Positions 43,776 through 59,000 of a stretch of 64,000 nucleotides of DNA are shown one piece after another (position 1 is the first letter of the stretch; every line of letters starts with the position of its first letter). This DNA is from Corallium rubrum. Its lineage: Eukaryota > Cnidaria > Anthozoa > Scleralcyonacea > Coralliidae. The translations under genes and the position numbers were made by a program. Below the pieces are notes generated by a model that saw only the letters and a list, made by a program, of their open reading frames with translations, was not told where the DNA came from and did no database searches. The DNA is taken from NCBI GenBank assembly GCA_964035015.1, contig OZ036008.1:2546612-2610611 (forward strand). Reading direction: 5' to 3'.

Positions 43776-46700
43776 ATGGCAGATACTGTTCACGTCGGAG
43801 ATTTTGAGTATAAGAAGAAAGATCTGATCGGTCATGGGGCTTTTGCAGTCGTATTCAAAGGACGAATGCGAGAGGTAAAAATTTCTTTTATGGTTTTAAA
43901 ATATATTACAGTATAACAAACCCAAATATTTGAATACAAGTCGTGAATTGAGGTCATTTCTGTTTCGGTTATAATGGCCTGATTGATCTATATCGACCTC
44001 TGATGTACAGCATCTTTAAGGAGAACTTAATGAGAATATTGTTACGTGTTTTATCAAGTGTCACTTAGCTAAAAACCGTTCAAATCGAGCTCCATTTATC
44101 GTGATTAATATTTTAAGAAAAACATTAAAAATTGTCTCTGTGAATGGGAAAAATATATTGTGCAAATATAGGTCTATAAAATATCATGATTTTTTTTATC
44201 AAAGGGCATTGAAGGGTGATTCTTTTTATTTAAGAAATGGGTTGGTTTTCTTTGTTCTTTATATATGCAGGTTTAGGGATCTATATTTCGTATATACACT
44301 CTCAATGAATTTAACAAAGGGCCTTGGTTTCATTAACTCTATACTGTAGGTATTGCTCATTATAAATCCACAAAGATGTATTTGTAATTTCTGTATACAT
44401 CGTAAACATCTCTAGACCTTTTGCACTTATTCCCTTGGTGGAGAACAAATGCTTCTGAACAGTAAAATTTTCACTAATGATTCACTCTGTTGAATGGTGG
44501 AACTTTGAAGTTGTCCTCCAAATCCACCATTTTGACATCATGTGCAAAGGGTGATACTAAATATAAATACATGAATCAATGCAACAACCTCTCACCTACT
44601 TTTACCACAGGCAGCTCAGACATACGATATGACTGACTCTTACTCGTGTTGTATTCCTTTTTTGTATAAATTACCCTTTCAATTTCTTTTATTATTGCAT
44701 TGCGGGGTGGGGGTGGGGGGTGGAGGCTTTGTATATTAACAGTTATATAAATCCCTGATTTGTACATGGTTTGTAGGGATATATACTGTATGTACAACTG
44801 TACATTAGATATGCATGTACATCATTCCCTACAAAATGAGGAATGTACATGTATATAAGGCCATGCTTTTTTTATTTGTTGGATTACAGATTTCCTGACC
44901 TTGTATTTTTAAAAACCAGAAAAAAAATTAAAATGCCACCCATCAGTTTTCATGTGTTGTTTTTTCTCATCCAACCATATTTTAGAAAGTATTAGTATTT
45001 TTTTCTGAGCAAATAAGACACCCAAAAAATATAAAATGAAGAACAATGTGCAGGAATAAAGTCAGGCTGATGTGCAGGCTAAACCTTCAACATGCAATTT
45101 TCACATATGGCCACGCCACGTGACCGTGAAACATGGAAACATGGCTGAAGGAGGTGATGTTATATGATCATCTACTCTTTGACTTTGGTTGTACATGTCA
45201 TTGTGGTATTAGATATTAGACAATTCTTTCTTTCATTTTTTTCACCCTCCCACCCTTTAATATTGGTGAGCAAAATCCATAATCCAATAAATAAAAAAAG
45301 TGTGGCCTAATTATATACTGTATACAGATACATGTACATCTACCCTGTGGGTTTATAATAAGCAGTGACACACTCAGTGGTGTAGCCAGACTCGGGCCCA
45401 GTTGAACATGGGCATTTTCCAAAACGTATTTTACCAGGATGATGTACATGTATTACTACTGTCTTTTCACACTATTTTGTAAATAAACTGACTGTGAAAC
45501 TTTTAAGCAACCCATAAAGTTGATTGACTGTACCATTGATCAATCCTAATTTTGTAGATCTTAAGGTAAGTTACATTATAATAGTTCCCAATGTTTTTAT
45601 ATGCTACCTGTAAGGTTTGGGCCACACAATGAATGTTCTTTTGACATAGCATAGATTTACACACAATTGTTTAGAGGTACATGCCAATCATCGGCAAAAC
45701 ATCGGCAGAGCCGATTAATGACTAGTTTTTCTCACAATCAGCTGGCCAATTGTCTTTCACCATCGGATCGGCTGTCTCGTGACTCTCGTCCTCGTATTTC
45801 TGCTCTCTCATCCTTGTTTATCATAGCCTGTGTACAGCCGCAACCCTCCCGTCAAAATCGGGGAGCGAGCGTCTGTGGTATGGCATCAATAATCGCGTTC
45901 TCGGTCACGTTACAAAATTGGTTTGCACTCCAAATACAAGAATTGGCTTGATGACTTCCTCTCATTGCAAAACTTGAGATGAATAAAACGACAAAATGGG
46001 AGCACTGAACGACAGGTTAGCAAATATCAGTTTTGCCAATTAATCGGCCGATGATGGGGAAATATCGGCTCTTAACAATCGGTATCGGCAATGATCTTTT
46101 GTTTAACATCGGCTCACCTCTACAATTGTTATGCAAGAAAATAATTTTAAATACTTGGTGCCACAGCTGAAATTATGAGAATAGCACCCTCAAAATGCAG
46201 GAAATGCCCTTTCAGAGATTGAAGAATTCAAAAATCTTCTGTGGGAGCATGCCAGGCTCAGGCTTCACAATTTCTCTGGCTACGCCTTGGGATAGACATG
46301 GTTCTGTTTATTAGTTCTATTTAACAAATAAAACATAAAGCTCCGTGCATATGTACTCTTATAAAGGCACGTTTGACTTCATTTGAACACGAAAGAAGTT
46401 GAGTAGAGGAACGAGGCGATAGCCGAGTGCCTTTACACTTCTTTCGTGTTCAAAACTATAGCTCGTTCGCCATGTTGAATAATGGTGTACGTGACTACGT
46501 GTTTTATAGTAAGGCATTATTCTATAAGATTAAATGACCGTGTAAACGCACCAAGGTGGCGCATTTTAAGCACGCTTAACTACAGTAATTAAGCGTGCTA
46601 AACTTTGGGCCGTGTAAACACGGCTTTTGTTTCTTAAGGTCTTCTTTAAGTTTGGCAAGGTCATTTCGGTAAAGCGCTCTCAATTCGTCAGAATTTATGC

Positions 46701-49700
46701 CAATTTTTCAAGTAAAACCAGAGGGTTTCACTTGGGGCGACTTAAGGCTGTTTTCCACTAGGCGATATTTTTCGAGCGAAGCGACTTTTTTCTTTTGTCT
46801 TGGCTAATTAGTTCCACCCAAGAGCTTACGAGACAAAAGAAAATGTCGCTTCGCGCGACATTTTTCGCCTAGTGGAAAACCGCCTTAAGCCGGTTTTCCA
46901 CCAGGCGATTTTTTTCGCGCGAAGCGACTTTCTTTTGTTCGAATTCAATAGATTTCTGATTAGTTCCAGCTCAGAGCTCGTGAGACAAAAGAAAGGTCGC
47001 TTCGCGCGAAAAAAGTCGCCTAGTGGAAAACCGGCTTTAAAGAACAAAGCGTTTCATTTTGTTCAAAAAATGTTTTCGCTGTTCGATCCCGACATGAATA
47101 TCCGACCAAATAGCTTAGTTTCCCTAAAAAAAAAGCGAAATACCGAACATGTCGAAATCATAATAGCGGCCGCTATTTTGAATTTTTTTTTTCCGTATGT
47201 GTTATAATCTGTCTTCTCCGAATGTTTTCTCGAGAAATAAACCACTGTAGAAGCTATCAAATATACTGGAAGAAAGATAATTCATCTGGCTACAACATGC
47301 GTACAGTTTATCTGACCAAATAGCTTAGTTTTCTTAAAAAAAGCGAAATACCGAACATGGCCAACACGAACTAGGGTGAAATCGTCCCGGTAGAAACATG
47401 TAAACCCGGGATGAAAAACGCCCCGTCTCGGCAAACGTCCCGTCCCGCCTCCCATGTAAACTGCCCCTCGCATGAAGGAAATACACAATTATAATAACGA
47501 TATTAACATGATAAATACCTCTGAGACATTTAAACAGAAAAATAACGTCACAAATTTCCCTATACTTTCCTCAACAACAACGACAAAGGCACCATGCATA
47601 GTACAAACAAAAGTGGTGATAAATTATCTCTTTGAAAAATCCCTCTCTTTATAGTATAGCACAAAGGAAGTAAGTGCAAATGGTTAAGACGTTCGGTATA
47701 CGACAATTTTTTCAACAATAAACCTTGTAGTTCTACGCTGAATACGTTCAAGCGCCAATATATTTCTTTATAATATTAAATATAGTTTAGAACACTAATA
47801 CAAAAACACATCTTGAGAACCAAATATATTGAAACGATCAATCCCGTTGTGTATAAAAGGTGAATATTGCATGACTTTCATCATGCAACGTATGTATATT
47901 ATAGCAACACCGCTGCCAAACGTTTTGCGCATGCGCGACGTCCGAGCTCGACCTCAGAAAAAGAGCGGGAAAACACTGAAATATTTGGATTGGTCCGAGA
48001 GTCCGACACAAAAGTTAAAATTATAAGCATATTACCAAAAGCGTTAACGTAGGTAATTTGTGCATGGTTTCTTTGTCAATATTGTAACATATTCTGAATT
48101 TACCCCTTCGTAATTTTCTTTACCCTTTTTTTTAAACACAAGTGAATAGTCGAGTCTTACTTAGTCTTCACTGTCTGCTTGTTGTCGCCGCGGCTAGTTC
48201 CCAATTTCTTGCAATGTTTACTCCAGTGAATTCACGCATGCGCAAACGTTTGGCAGCGGTGTTTATAATAGCTATAAATTGCTAGTTTGTTACATTATTG
48301 TAGCTAATGCCTCATCTTTTTTCTTCCTACGTGTGTTCTTTGTTAGAATAATGTCCAAATCCGACAAATCATTACTAGGTTAGAGTTACTGTCAAATGTT
48401 TGAGGTCTGAAATAATTTAAATAACGTCAGAAATATATATTATGTGCTAAAAGTTTCCCCCTGATATATAAAAAATCGAGAGTACTCCCAATTTGTACTG
48501 CTATAATGCTGAAAAAGTGAAAATAATTTTCCAAAAACGTTAAAATTTTAAAATTTTCTTCGGAAGTATGCCGTCATACCACAGACACTAAAAGACTCTT
48601 TTTTTGGTTTGCAATGACCGTTTAATTAAAAACAGAAACCATGAAGGTCCCTTTCCACGAATGGCCCCCCATTGGCAAATCCTTAAAAAAGGCCCTGAAA
48701 TATAATGGCAGTTTCTCTTGAATTTAAATCCAGAGAGACTGTGATTGTTATTAGTTGTATTATATTACTCAAAATAAAACCAAATAAATCTGATCTACGC
48801 ACAAAATAAATTTATTTACTTTTAATTTTTATTTCAACAGCTATATTTTAGCAATAAATAAATTTATGTTTACATAGCCTAAACATACTGTATATGTTAA
48901 AAATTGAAAGATGACTAAAAGGAAGTGACGTGTGACGTAAAGAGGAAGTGCAAATAAAATATATGCCAAAATCTGGTAAAGGGCAAACGAGAGTCCCACA
49001 CACACACTTTTTTCAAAATCGGAAAATGTGCCCTTTTTCTGAAATAAAAATGCCCTTTTTATAAATGGGGCATGTGGCGGTTAAGGTTTAATGCGGTATA
49101 TTGCCTATATGTTAAAAACAAAATGGTGGTGATCAAATGGACGTTACTTAATATAGATCAATGGTTACAACCGTACAACGTTTTAAATTATACAATTATT
49201 TTGAAAATAACCAAGGTGCCCCTTTTTGGCGGTGCCCCTGTCGTATAAATCTACATATTAAGCAGTGATCAATACGAAAGCCTTAGCTATTTTGATCAAT
49301 ACTGCTCATGAATAACAAGTTAAAATAAATAGTGAGAAATAAATACTGATTTGTTTGATACTGTGGATTAATCTTTTCAAGGTCTTTCAAAAACTCATTG
49401 ATAATTCATGCGGTAAACACAAAAGAAAATCATGACCTTGACGTGTCTCTATATTTGATAGAGACACGCTCGCTATTTTCGATGAACTTTTTCTTCGATT
49501 TTGCGGCTCAGACAACTTCAATTTTCAAAATTGATTTCTATATGAGCTTATCATATGGATAGTTTTTGAAGCCGTTTAAAACATTCGCAGTACGTGTTTT
49601 ATCAGATCTACAACACTCGGCTATCGCCTCGAGTTTTAAATCTGATAACACTGCTGCTCATGTTTTAAATAGTACATAAATTATCCACTCAGATAAAACG

Positions 49701-50401
49701 CATCTAGACTAGTATATTTTGATTATCCAGAAGATCTTCATTTTCAGGATAATACGATTTAACTCTTATTAATATTTACTTTCTTTTTGTAAATTGTTTT
49801 CAATTTTTTGCAGAAGAGAGATTTTCCTGTTGCTATCAAGGTTATAACAAAGAAGAATCTATCAAAGACCCAAAACCTTTTGACTAAAGAGATTAATATT
49901 TTAAAGGTTTAGTAAATATTCTTTTTATAAGATAGCCATAATATTAGCACAAAATATGAACAGTACCATTAAGTACTGTTAAGTGCATTGTCTTTGGGAG
50001 GGTCAATATTTTTCATGGGTCAAGTTTTTGCAGTAGGCCGTAATCAGTAAATTGGGGTCTGTAAAATTTTATTACTTGACCAATATCATTGTCAGAGGAC
50101 TTAAGTATCTAAATGATTACAAAAATAATAGGTTACACTATTATTTTTTTATTTAACGTATTGATTTAGATCAAATGATTGCGGATACACCATGTATATT
50201 TGAACATTTTAATAGCTGAGCTTTCGTCCTTGAGACTGAGGACGCCTTCAGAGCTGAATGGCAATTCATCTGTTGGTACATTGTTGTCAATGTTGTGACT
50301 TTTTTTTAGAATATACATTCAAGTATTAGGGAATTTATATTATTTTATATGGTATAAGTTCGTATATTATATATAAGAAAATATTGATCAGGATATATAA
50401 A

Positions 50402-50443
<42 letters not shown>

Positions 50444-50469
50444 TATTTTTTTTTATGTATGTATGTATG

Positions 50470-50530
<61 letters not shown>

Positions 50531-53017
50531 GTTCTCTGATCAAATATATTTATTTCGAGCTTTTGGCCACCAGTCTGTGGCCTTCAACGGGAAGGATGTG
50601 AATGGAATATGATATGTTACAGTGAGCTTGAATAAATTATAAGGATGAGTGACAGCTAGATATTAATACATACGAATAATTATAATTAAGTGCGGCATAG
50701 TTTATTTATAAGAATGTTGTATTGGCTTGGCAATGTTTTGGCGTTGTTGTCAGCATTTCTTGTAACAGCGGTGTGCCATGATTCTAGAGACTTTCTTACT
50801 CTGAAACTTCCTTTGTCAATAATTTCACTATTATTAAAGTCAATTCCATGATCGTGATTCCAAGCGTGATTTGCAATGTTGGAGCCTTGTGCGCAGGTTT
50901 TCAAGTTTCTCATGTGTTCTTTTTTCCTTCTCTCAAATGATCGCCCTGTTTCTCCGATATACGTCCAAGAACATTCTTTGCATAGGATCCTGTACACCAC
51001 ATTTGTTTGTTGTTGTGTCGGAACTCTGTATTTTGGCGATGGAAATTGTTGTTGTAATGTTAAGCAAACAACCATTTCAAAAAGTCGAACGGCAACTAAA
51101 CGAAAAACTGATGAAACTGAAGAAAGCAAAAAAACTAGACGATAAAACATACCTTAGACTTCGATCAACCGACGGCCTTCCTCCATCAATACGAGGATCT
51201 GTGAAACATCACAAACCAGGAAATCCACTTCGTCCAGTCATCACCTGTATTGATTCCGCACTCTATAACATTTCTAAATACCTTTCTAACCTTCTCTCGC
51301 CAATCCAGAACCACAACGGGTTTTCACTTAGAAACTCGAAACAATTCGCAAAGGAAGTAGCTGGCACAGAAATTGAAGAAGATGAAACAATGGTATCATT
51401 TGATGTGGTCTCATTGTTTACTGCTATACCAGTCAAGAAAGCATGCAACTACTGTACATCCGTCAGAAACCAGAAAAAGACAATACATTACACTCACGGA
51501 CACAACTCGACATTGACGACATTATCTCTCTCTTAGAGTTTGTTTTGTCAAACAACTACTTCATTTACAACGATAACACGTACAAACAGATACAAGGGTG
51601 TGCAATGGGAAGTCCCGTTAGCGCAGTGGTAGCAAACTTATGTATGGAAGAAATTGAAGAACGTGCTATTGAAACCACTACAACCAAACCCAAAGTATGG
51701 AAACGATACGTTGACGATGGATACTGCATCACTAAGACGAATTCTGTCTCAGAATTTCACGACAAACTCAACTCCATTGACCCCAACATATCCTTCACTA
51801 TTGAACACGAAACAAACGGAACTCTAGCATTCCTTGACACACTAACTTCACGACGTAACGGCAAAATTTCAATCGACGTTTACAGAAAACCGACACACAC
51901 AGATCGATATCTCGATTTCAATTCACACCATGACAAGACACACAAAAACCAGCACTGCACGATCTTTAATTCATAGAGCATTAACATTACCTAGTACAGA
52001 AGAAGGAAAACGCAAGGAATTCAACTATACAAGCAACGCTCTCAAATCTAACAACTACCCCACTAATCTCATTACAAAAACCAAACACACCATAACCTCT
52101 ACTACAACGACACCATCACCAGAAGAGCTAGTCGGAATACTCTTCAAAAGATTTGAGCCATCCAGTACACAAGGATATGCTGTTCTTCCGTACATTAGAG
52201 GACTAACCGAACCGCTACAACGTAACTTACGCAAACACAACATTGACGTTGCCACCAGACCATTAAAAACATTACAACAACAATTTCCATCGCCAAAATA
52301 CAGAGTTCCGACACAACAACAAACAAATGTGGTGTACAAGATCCCATGCAAAGAATGTTCTTGGACGTATATCGGAGAAACAGGGCGATCATTTGAGAGA
52401 AGGAAAAAAGAACACATGAGAAACTTGAAAACCTGCGCACAAGGCTCCAACATTGCAAATCACGCTTGGAATCACGATCATGGAATTGACTTTAATAATA
52501 GTGAAATTATTGATAAAGGAGGTTTCAGAGTAAGAAAGTCTCTAGAATCATGGCACACCGCTGTTACAAGAAATGCTGACAACAACGCCAAAACATTGCC
52601 AAGCCAATACAACATTCTTATAAATAAACTATGCCGCACTTAATTATAATTATTCGTATGTATTAATATCTAGCTGTCACTCATCCTTATAATTTATTCA
52701 AGCTCACTGTAACATATCATATTCCATTCACATCCTTCCCGTTGAAGGCCACAGACTGGTGGCCGAAAGCTCGAAATAAATATATTTGATCAGAGAACGT
52801 TCTTCATATTAATTATGCCTTTACCTGATCGCGCCTCATCTATATTTTCATATATATATATATATATATATATTGTTACTTATTGATAACTATTATTTAC
52901 TGGATCTAGCCTTGAGATTTTTCAAATTTTTTTTCTAAGCTATCACTGTTCGCCTCGACTAGCCTTTGCTAATTGCGGACAGTGATTGTTACTGTATAAT
53001 TTTTGATTTAAATAAAA

Positions 53018-53094
<77 letters not shown>

Positions 53095-56000
53095 AAATAA
53101 GATAAGTAGTGTCACCAATTAGTTAATGTTAAATCTAAACCTCCACACTTAAATAAAGTTATTATTATTATTATTATTATATCGTACAGTATGTCATTAA
53201 ATAAATACAAAAACTAACTGCTACATTGTATGTTTACGCCACGTGCATTGATCTTTTTAAAATAACAAATTCTAATTGAATTTATTTATTTATAAAATTG
53301 TATAAACTAATTAATGAAGAAAAAGTGAATAAGTCATGTGAACTTAATATTTTCTAGTTCCAGTTAATATGCATACAATTTATCTGGCTCTGCACTTTTT
53401 TGTTATTTTTTCCTTTAAATTCAGCCTTTTGGCTCAGTTCTTCGACTCAAAATGTGGGGAATCAATCGGTGTACAACTCTGTGTGGTTGGAATAAAGGAT
53501 TTGACAGTAAATAGCGTGAAATTGACGAAAATATCCGATCCTGGTCATGGCTATGAAACCAGCCAAGCGAATTATTCACTTGATGTTGAAATATATGCTC
53601 GCTTTTGGCCAGGAATTATTAGATATTTGCTACCTTTGGGGACAGATAGATCATGTCTTGCCTTTTCTACACGTATTCTAATTAAAGGATTTGGGGAATA
53701 TACAAATTTTACCAAGTCTTATCCAAGTATAAGAAGGAAATTTAGTAAAAGACGAACTCTTTACTATACAAATGGCCAGGCGACCTACAATAATGAGGTA
53801 TTACAACTTTCTGGTGATGTTCATCCTAATCCTGGACCAGTTAGTAAAATGGTTCCAAAGCCAGTCAATCCGAAGTACAACTCATCTAAGGAAAACAGTA
53901 TATCGACAATAATATCGGCCCCAAGAACAAGGATTTCTACAAACTTTCGACAAGCATGTCCGGCTAATCTAATTTATGTACGACCAGATTTGACGGCAAG
54001 AAATACAGCCTGCAAATCACTAAGGAATGTTAGTCTGGCTCATCTCAATGTTCGCTCAATAAAGAATAGAACGAACTTTATTCAGGTAAACAAATTAGTA
54101 GCTGATAATGATTGGGACATATTTACAGCGAGTGAAACTTGGCTGAACTCAACAGTGAGTAATGCAGACATCAATATATCAGGTTACAAACTATTTCGAG
54201 GCGACCGTCGTCATAAACGTGGAGGTGGAGTATGCGCTTACATTCGTGACAACCTTAAAGCAAAAGAGGTCACTGATTTATCATCTACATCGGAAAATGG
54301 GTTCCAACAACTGTGGGTAAGAATTCAACATATAAAACTAAAATCATTTTTGCTTTGTGTGGTATATCGCCCACCGGACTGTGAAATAACTTGTTTGGAA
54401 GAATACGTGACACCCTCTATTATAGAAGCTCTTTTGTATGGTAGAGACATAATTATAATGGGAGATCTTAATTGTGATCTGTTATCTAATAAACCTGAAT
54501 CCCAAGTCTTAAAGGACCTTTGTACCATGCTAAATCTATCACAGATCATCTCAAAACCAACCCGAGTTACAAAGGAATCAGCATCTTTACTTGATGTTAT
54601 TCTAACAACAAATCTACGTCAAGTTATTAGCTCTGCAGTTTTGGAAAATACAATTAGCGACCATTTCACCGTAACGGCTTCAATTCGCCTCAAAGCACCC
54701 AAACCAAAACCATTTCAAATTAGATCTAGATCATACAAGATATATGAGCCTAAAACATTTAATGATGATATTTCAAAAGTTTCTTGGAATACTTTGGAAA
54801 ATGTTACTGACATAAACACTCGTTTGGAACAATTTAACAATGCTTTCCTTGCAGTATTGGAACTACATGCACCAGTCAAATTGATGTCATTTAAACATCG
54901 TACAAGTCCCTTCATATCTCCTGAAATAAAAGATCAAATGAAAGTGAGAGACATTCTTCTACGAAAAGCAAGGAGAACGCGGTGTCATGTTGACTGGGTT
55001 CTCTATAAAGAGACACAGACCGAAATTAAAAGAATGATTACCGAAGCGGAAAAATTGTTTGTCGATAATGAAATTATGCAAAATAAGAATAATAGTCATG
55101 CCATTTGGAAAACTATTCGGCGATACACATCAAATAAACCAAAGGAATTAATAAAACCGGCAAATCCCAAAAAAGTTACAAATGAGTTTAATTCATATTT
55201 TGTTTCTGTGGGCAATTCTACGGCTGAATCTGTTAAGAAATTAGCACAAGAGCATCATATACTTGTCATAGAGCATCAGCCTTTAAAACACTACCCGGAA
55301 CTAGAGCAGTTTTCCTTAAGCCAAATATCTAGAGAGGAACTTGTAGCCGTGGTAATGAATATGCCTTCAAATAAATCTCCCGGTATTGATAAAGTGGCTA
55401 CAAAGGTTATAAAAGATTGCCTGTCCATTGTTTCCAAGCCTTTAACAGAAATAATTAATTTATCGTTCACCTCCAATATATTTTCTACGGCTTGGAAGAT
55501 TGCTGAAGTAGTGCCTCATGTAAAAGACGGAGATAGCGAAGTTGCAAGAAATAATCGACCAATCTCTTTATTGGTGACCAATTCTAAAATCTGTGAAAGA
55601 ATAGTTTTTAACCAACTGTCAAATTATCTTGAAGAACACAATCGACTTACAAGTCATCAAAGTGGCAACCAACGCAAACACTCGACTGAATCAGTTCATT
55701 TGTTGGTAACTGACCATATTCTCAATGCTATCGATGAAAAGAAAGTCACCGTCCTTGTTTTGCTTGATTTGAGTAAAGCATTCGACAGTATTGACCACGA
55801 TTGTCTCCTTCACAAGTTGCAGAACTGTGGAATCTCGTCAAATACACTGGAATGGTTTCGGAGCTATCTTACTGGACGAATGCAAGCAGTTCGGATTGGT
55901 GCTGAAATATCGGATTTGCTTCCCATAACGAAAGGAGTTCCGCAAGGTAGCATACTAGGACCCTTATTGTTCAATTTATTCATTAATGATCTTCCTTCTA

Positions 56001-59000
56001 TCCCGCTAAACAGTAAACTGGAAAGTTATGTAGATGACTCTAAATTGTTTTTGTCATTTTGCATTGAAAAATTGCAAGATGTAGTAACGACAGTAAATAA
56101 TGACCTTTTCACAGTTGCTACGTACTTAAGTAACAATTGCCTGCTTGCTAACCCTGATAAAACGAAGATTATGTTCTTTGGAACACAACAGATGCTGAAA
56201 CACATTCCAGCTGATATCTCGTTCACGTTTCTCGGGAAAACTGTACAACCAGTTCAAAATGCCAAAGATCTTGGCTTAATTATGGACTCAAGTTTATCTT
56301 TTGATGAACATATCAAGCAATCAGTATCATCTTGTATGAAGAAACTACATCAAATAAATAGAATCAAGAACTTATTTAGGCAATCAACTCTGGAAATGAT
56401 CATCCAATCTCATGTCTTTTCCAAGCTGTTTTATTGTTCCTCTGTTTGGTCCTCAACGAGTCAGAAGAACATTTGTAAACTTAAAACAGTACAAAATTTT
56501 GCTGCACGCATAATGACAGGATCCCGTAAATATGATCATATAACACCTGCATTAAAGCAACTGAAATGGCTTCCCGTAGAGAATATCTTGTATCTCCGGG
56601 ATTGTGTTATGACGTTTAAATGTATGAACAATTTAGCGCCTGATTATCTATGCCGAAAGTTTGTTACTCGTTCTGAGATTAGTAATCGCGTAACACGGCA
56701 GAGTAAACAATTACATAAACCGCTTTGTAGAACTTCTAAAGCTCAGAAGTCTTTTTTATACAGGGCTTCTACAATTTGGAATAATCTTGATGCCTCACTA
56801 AAATCTAGAATGACAGTTCAAAGTTTTGAACATAATATAAAGACGAATCTTCTCATGGATTTCTTAAATAAGTAATCCTCTGTAATATAAATTTAAACCA
56901 ATGTTTAAATTGGATTTTTATTATAGTATATTCGTAAAAACAAACCTTTGTAAATATAGTGATATACAGTAGTTAGTATAATGTTAAGAAACACTGTAAA
57001 TTAGAGCTGAAAAGCCTCTCGAGGAGCATCTAATAAAACTATGTATGTAGCAGTTTATTTTTGTTTTAATGACGTATACAAACCGACGAATTGTCGTTCA
57101 GCTCTGAAGATGTCTTGAGTCCCAAGGACAAAAGCGCAGCTATTAAAGTGTTCAAATATATACATGTCATATACATATTGTATCCACAATCATTTTATCT
57201 ACATATCACCATGCAAAACGTCAAATCTTTACTAACTTATTAATTACTATATATTGTTTGTTCTGAAATCTTTAACCTTATTTGATGGTGGGTTTAACCC
57301 ACAAGGTTGTTAATTATAATTGGCTTTTGTACTTTTTAGGGACTTAAACATGAAAATGTTGTATGCTTATTTGATTGTAAGGTATGTTAAAATATTGTAG
57401 GCTCAGGGGTAATTGATATGCTGTATACAGTAAGTTATATTTCTACACGCACTACTAGTATATTTGCAAATTATATCTGGTCATTCAAAGCTGCCTGCTG
57501 ATATTTTATGATTTGAATATTAAGCACACGCATGGGTGGTTACAGTACATGTATTTCATTCAAGGAGTTAGAATGGGAGTACTTAGTGCAATTGAGAGCA
57601 CTTATTTAGAAAAATGCAATTAAGGAGGGGGACTTATTTGAGGGAGGGGGTGTATTCGAAGAAAGATGCTTAATCATTATTTGGATAATTGCATGGTCAT
57701 CTCGAAATCCTTTGTTTCAAGAGGGACGATTAATGTCGTATTTCCCTCATCAATACTGCGTGAGGGACGTTTAGTTCTAAACGCCCGTCATCCAGTATTC
57801 ACGAGGGACAATTAGACTAAACGTCCCTTACTACTATTAATGAGGAAATCGTCCTTTATATAATAAGCATCGCCGGGCCAGTGGTAGCAGATTGGCACAC
57901 TGCTAAAGAAAGGGTGTGATCATGAACGCTGTTAACAGAAAAGAGTCGCTCTCCTATTGACTGTGGTCTGAGCAAGTCTAAAGATTGTTACAAAGCTGAA
58001 ATCATCCCCTATGGTTAATCCTGTTTTGGCCTTCAAAAAATATGGGATAATAATTTGTCTTTGCGCATGTGTCCATTTATTTTCTCGATTACTATGTAAT
58101 TAATACATAACCCTCCCTCGGTTTTCGGGAACAATTTAAATATAACAATAGAGTTGATGTTCTTGGGCAAAAATGTGTTTTTTTGCCCGACTCAGGCTCA
58201 TTTTAGCCCAAGCCGTAGGCAAATGATCTAATTTTCTTTCTCATTTTTCTGTAGGAAACTTCAACTCATGTCAACCTTGTGATGGAGGTACTGTACCATG
58301 TTACTGTATTGTGTGCTATATGCGTATTGCACATGCATATTGTTAGTGTTGTTTTAGTACAGTTTCTAAATTTACAGTAGTTCTAGACTAGTTTTCAATA
58401 TACTGCATGTAGTTTTAGTTTGAACCTGCAATTTATTTGCTGTTTTTAGTTTAGTTTAGTTTTAGTTTTAGTTTTAGTTTAGTTTACAGTAGGTTAGGTT
58501 TGTGGTTGGGTTGGGTTACAGTAGTTTAGTTTACTTAATTTTTATTAATAATTTAGTTTTAAGTTGGACATTCTTTTTTGTTTTTGCTTAAAAACAAGAT
58601 AGTCCAAATTACTTTTTAGTACTATTTTAAACGGTGTTTTAGCGTCATAAAAATCCAATTTTATGTTTTAGTTCTGTAATGGAGGTGATTTAGCAGATTA
58701 TTTGCACGGTAGGTTTTATGAACCATACTGTTATATAATTATATTAAGATATTATATAGGATCCTAATAAGATTTTATAGGATTCTAATAAGATTTTATA
58801 GGATCCTAATAAGATTTTATAGGATTCTAATAAGATTTTATAGGATCCTAATAAGATTTTATTGGATTATAATAAGATTTTATAGGATCCTAGTAAGATC
58901 TTATAGGATTCTAATAAGATTTTGTGGGATCCTAATAAATTTTATAGGATCCTAATAAGATTTTAGAGGATCCTAATAAGATTTTATAGGATTCTAATAA

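Noticed and set aside
43371-43835. 154-codon minus-strand ORF over ULK exon 1
   Set aside because: It is antisense to a conserved coding exon and has no family resemblance.
52055-52458. Minus-strand ORFs in Penelope element 2
   Set aside because: They are antisense shadows of the RT/GIY-YIG frame.
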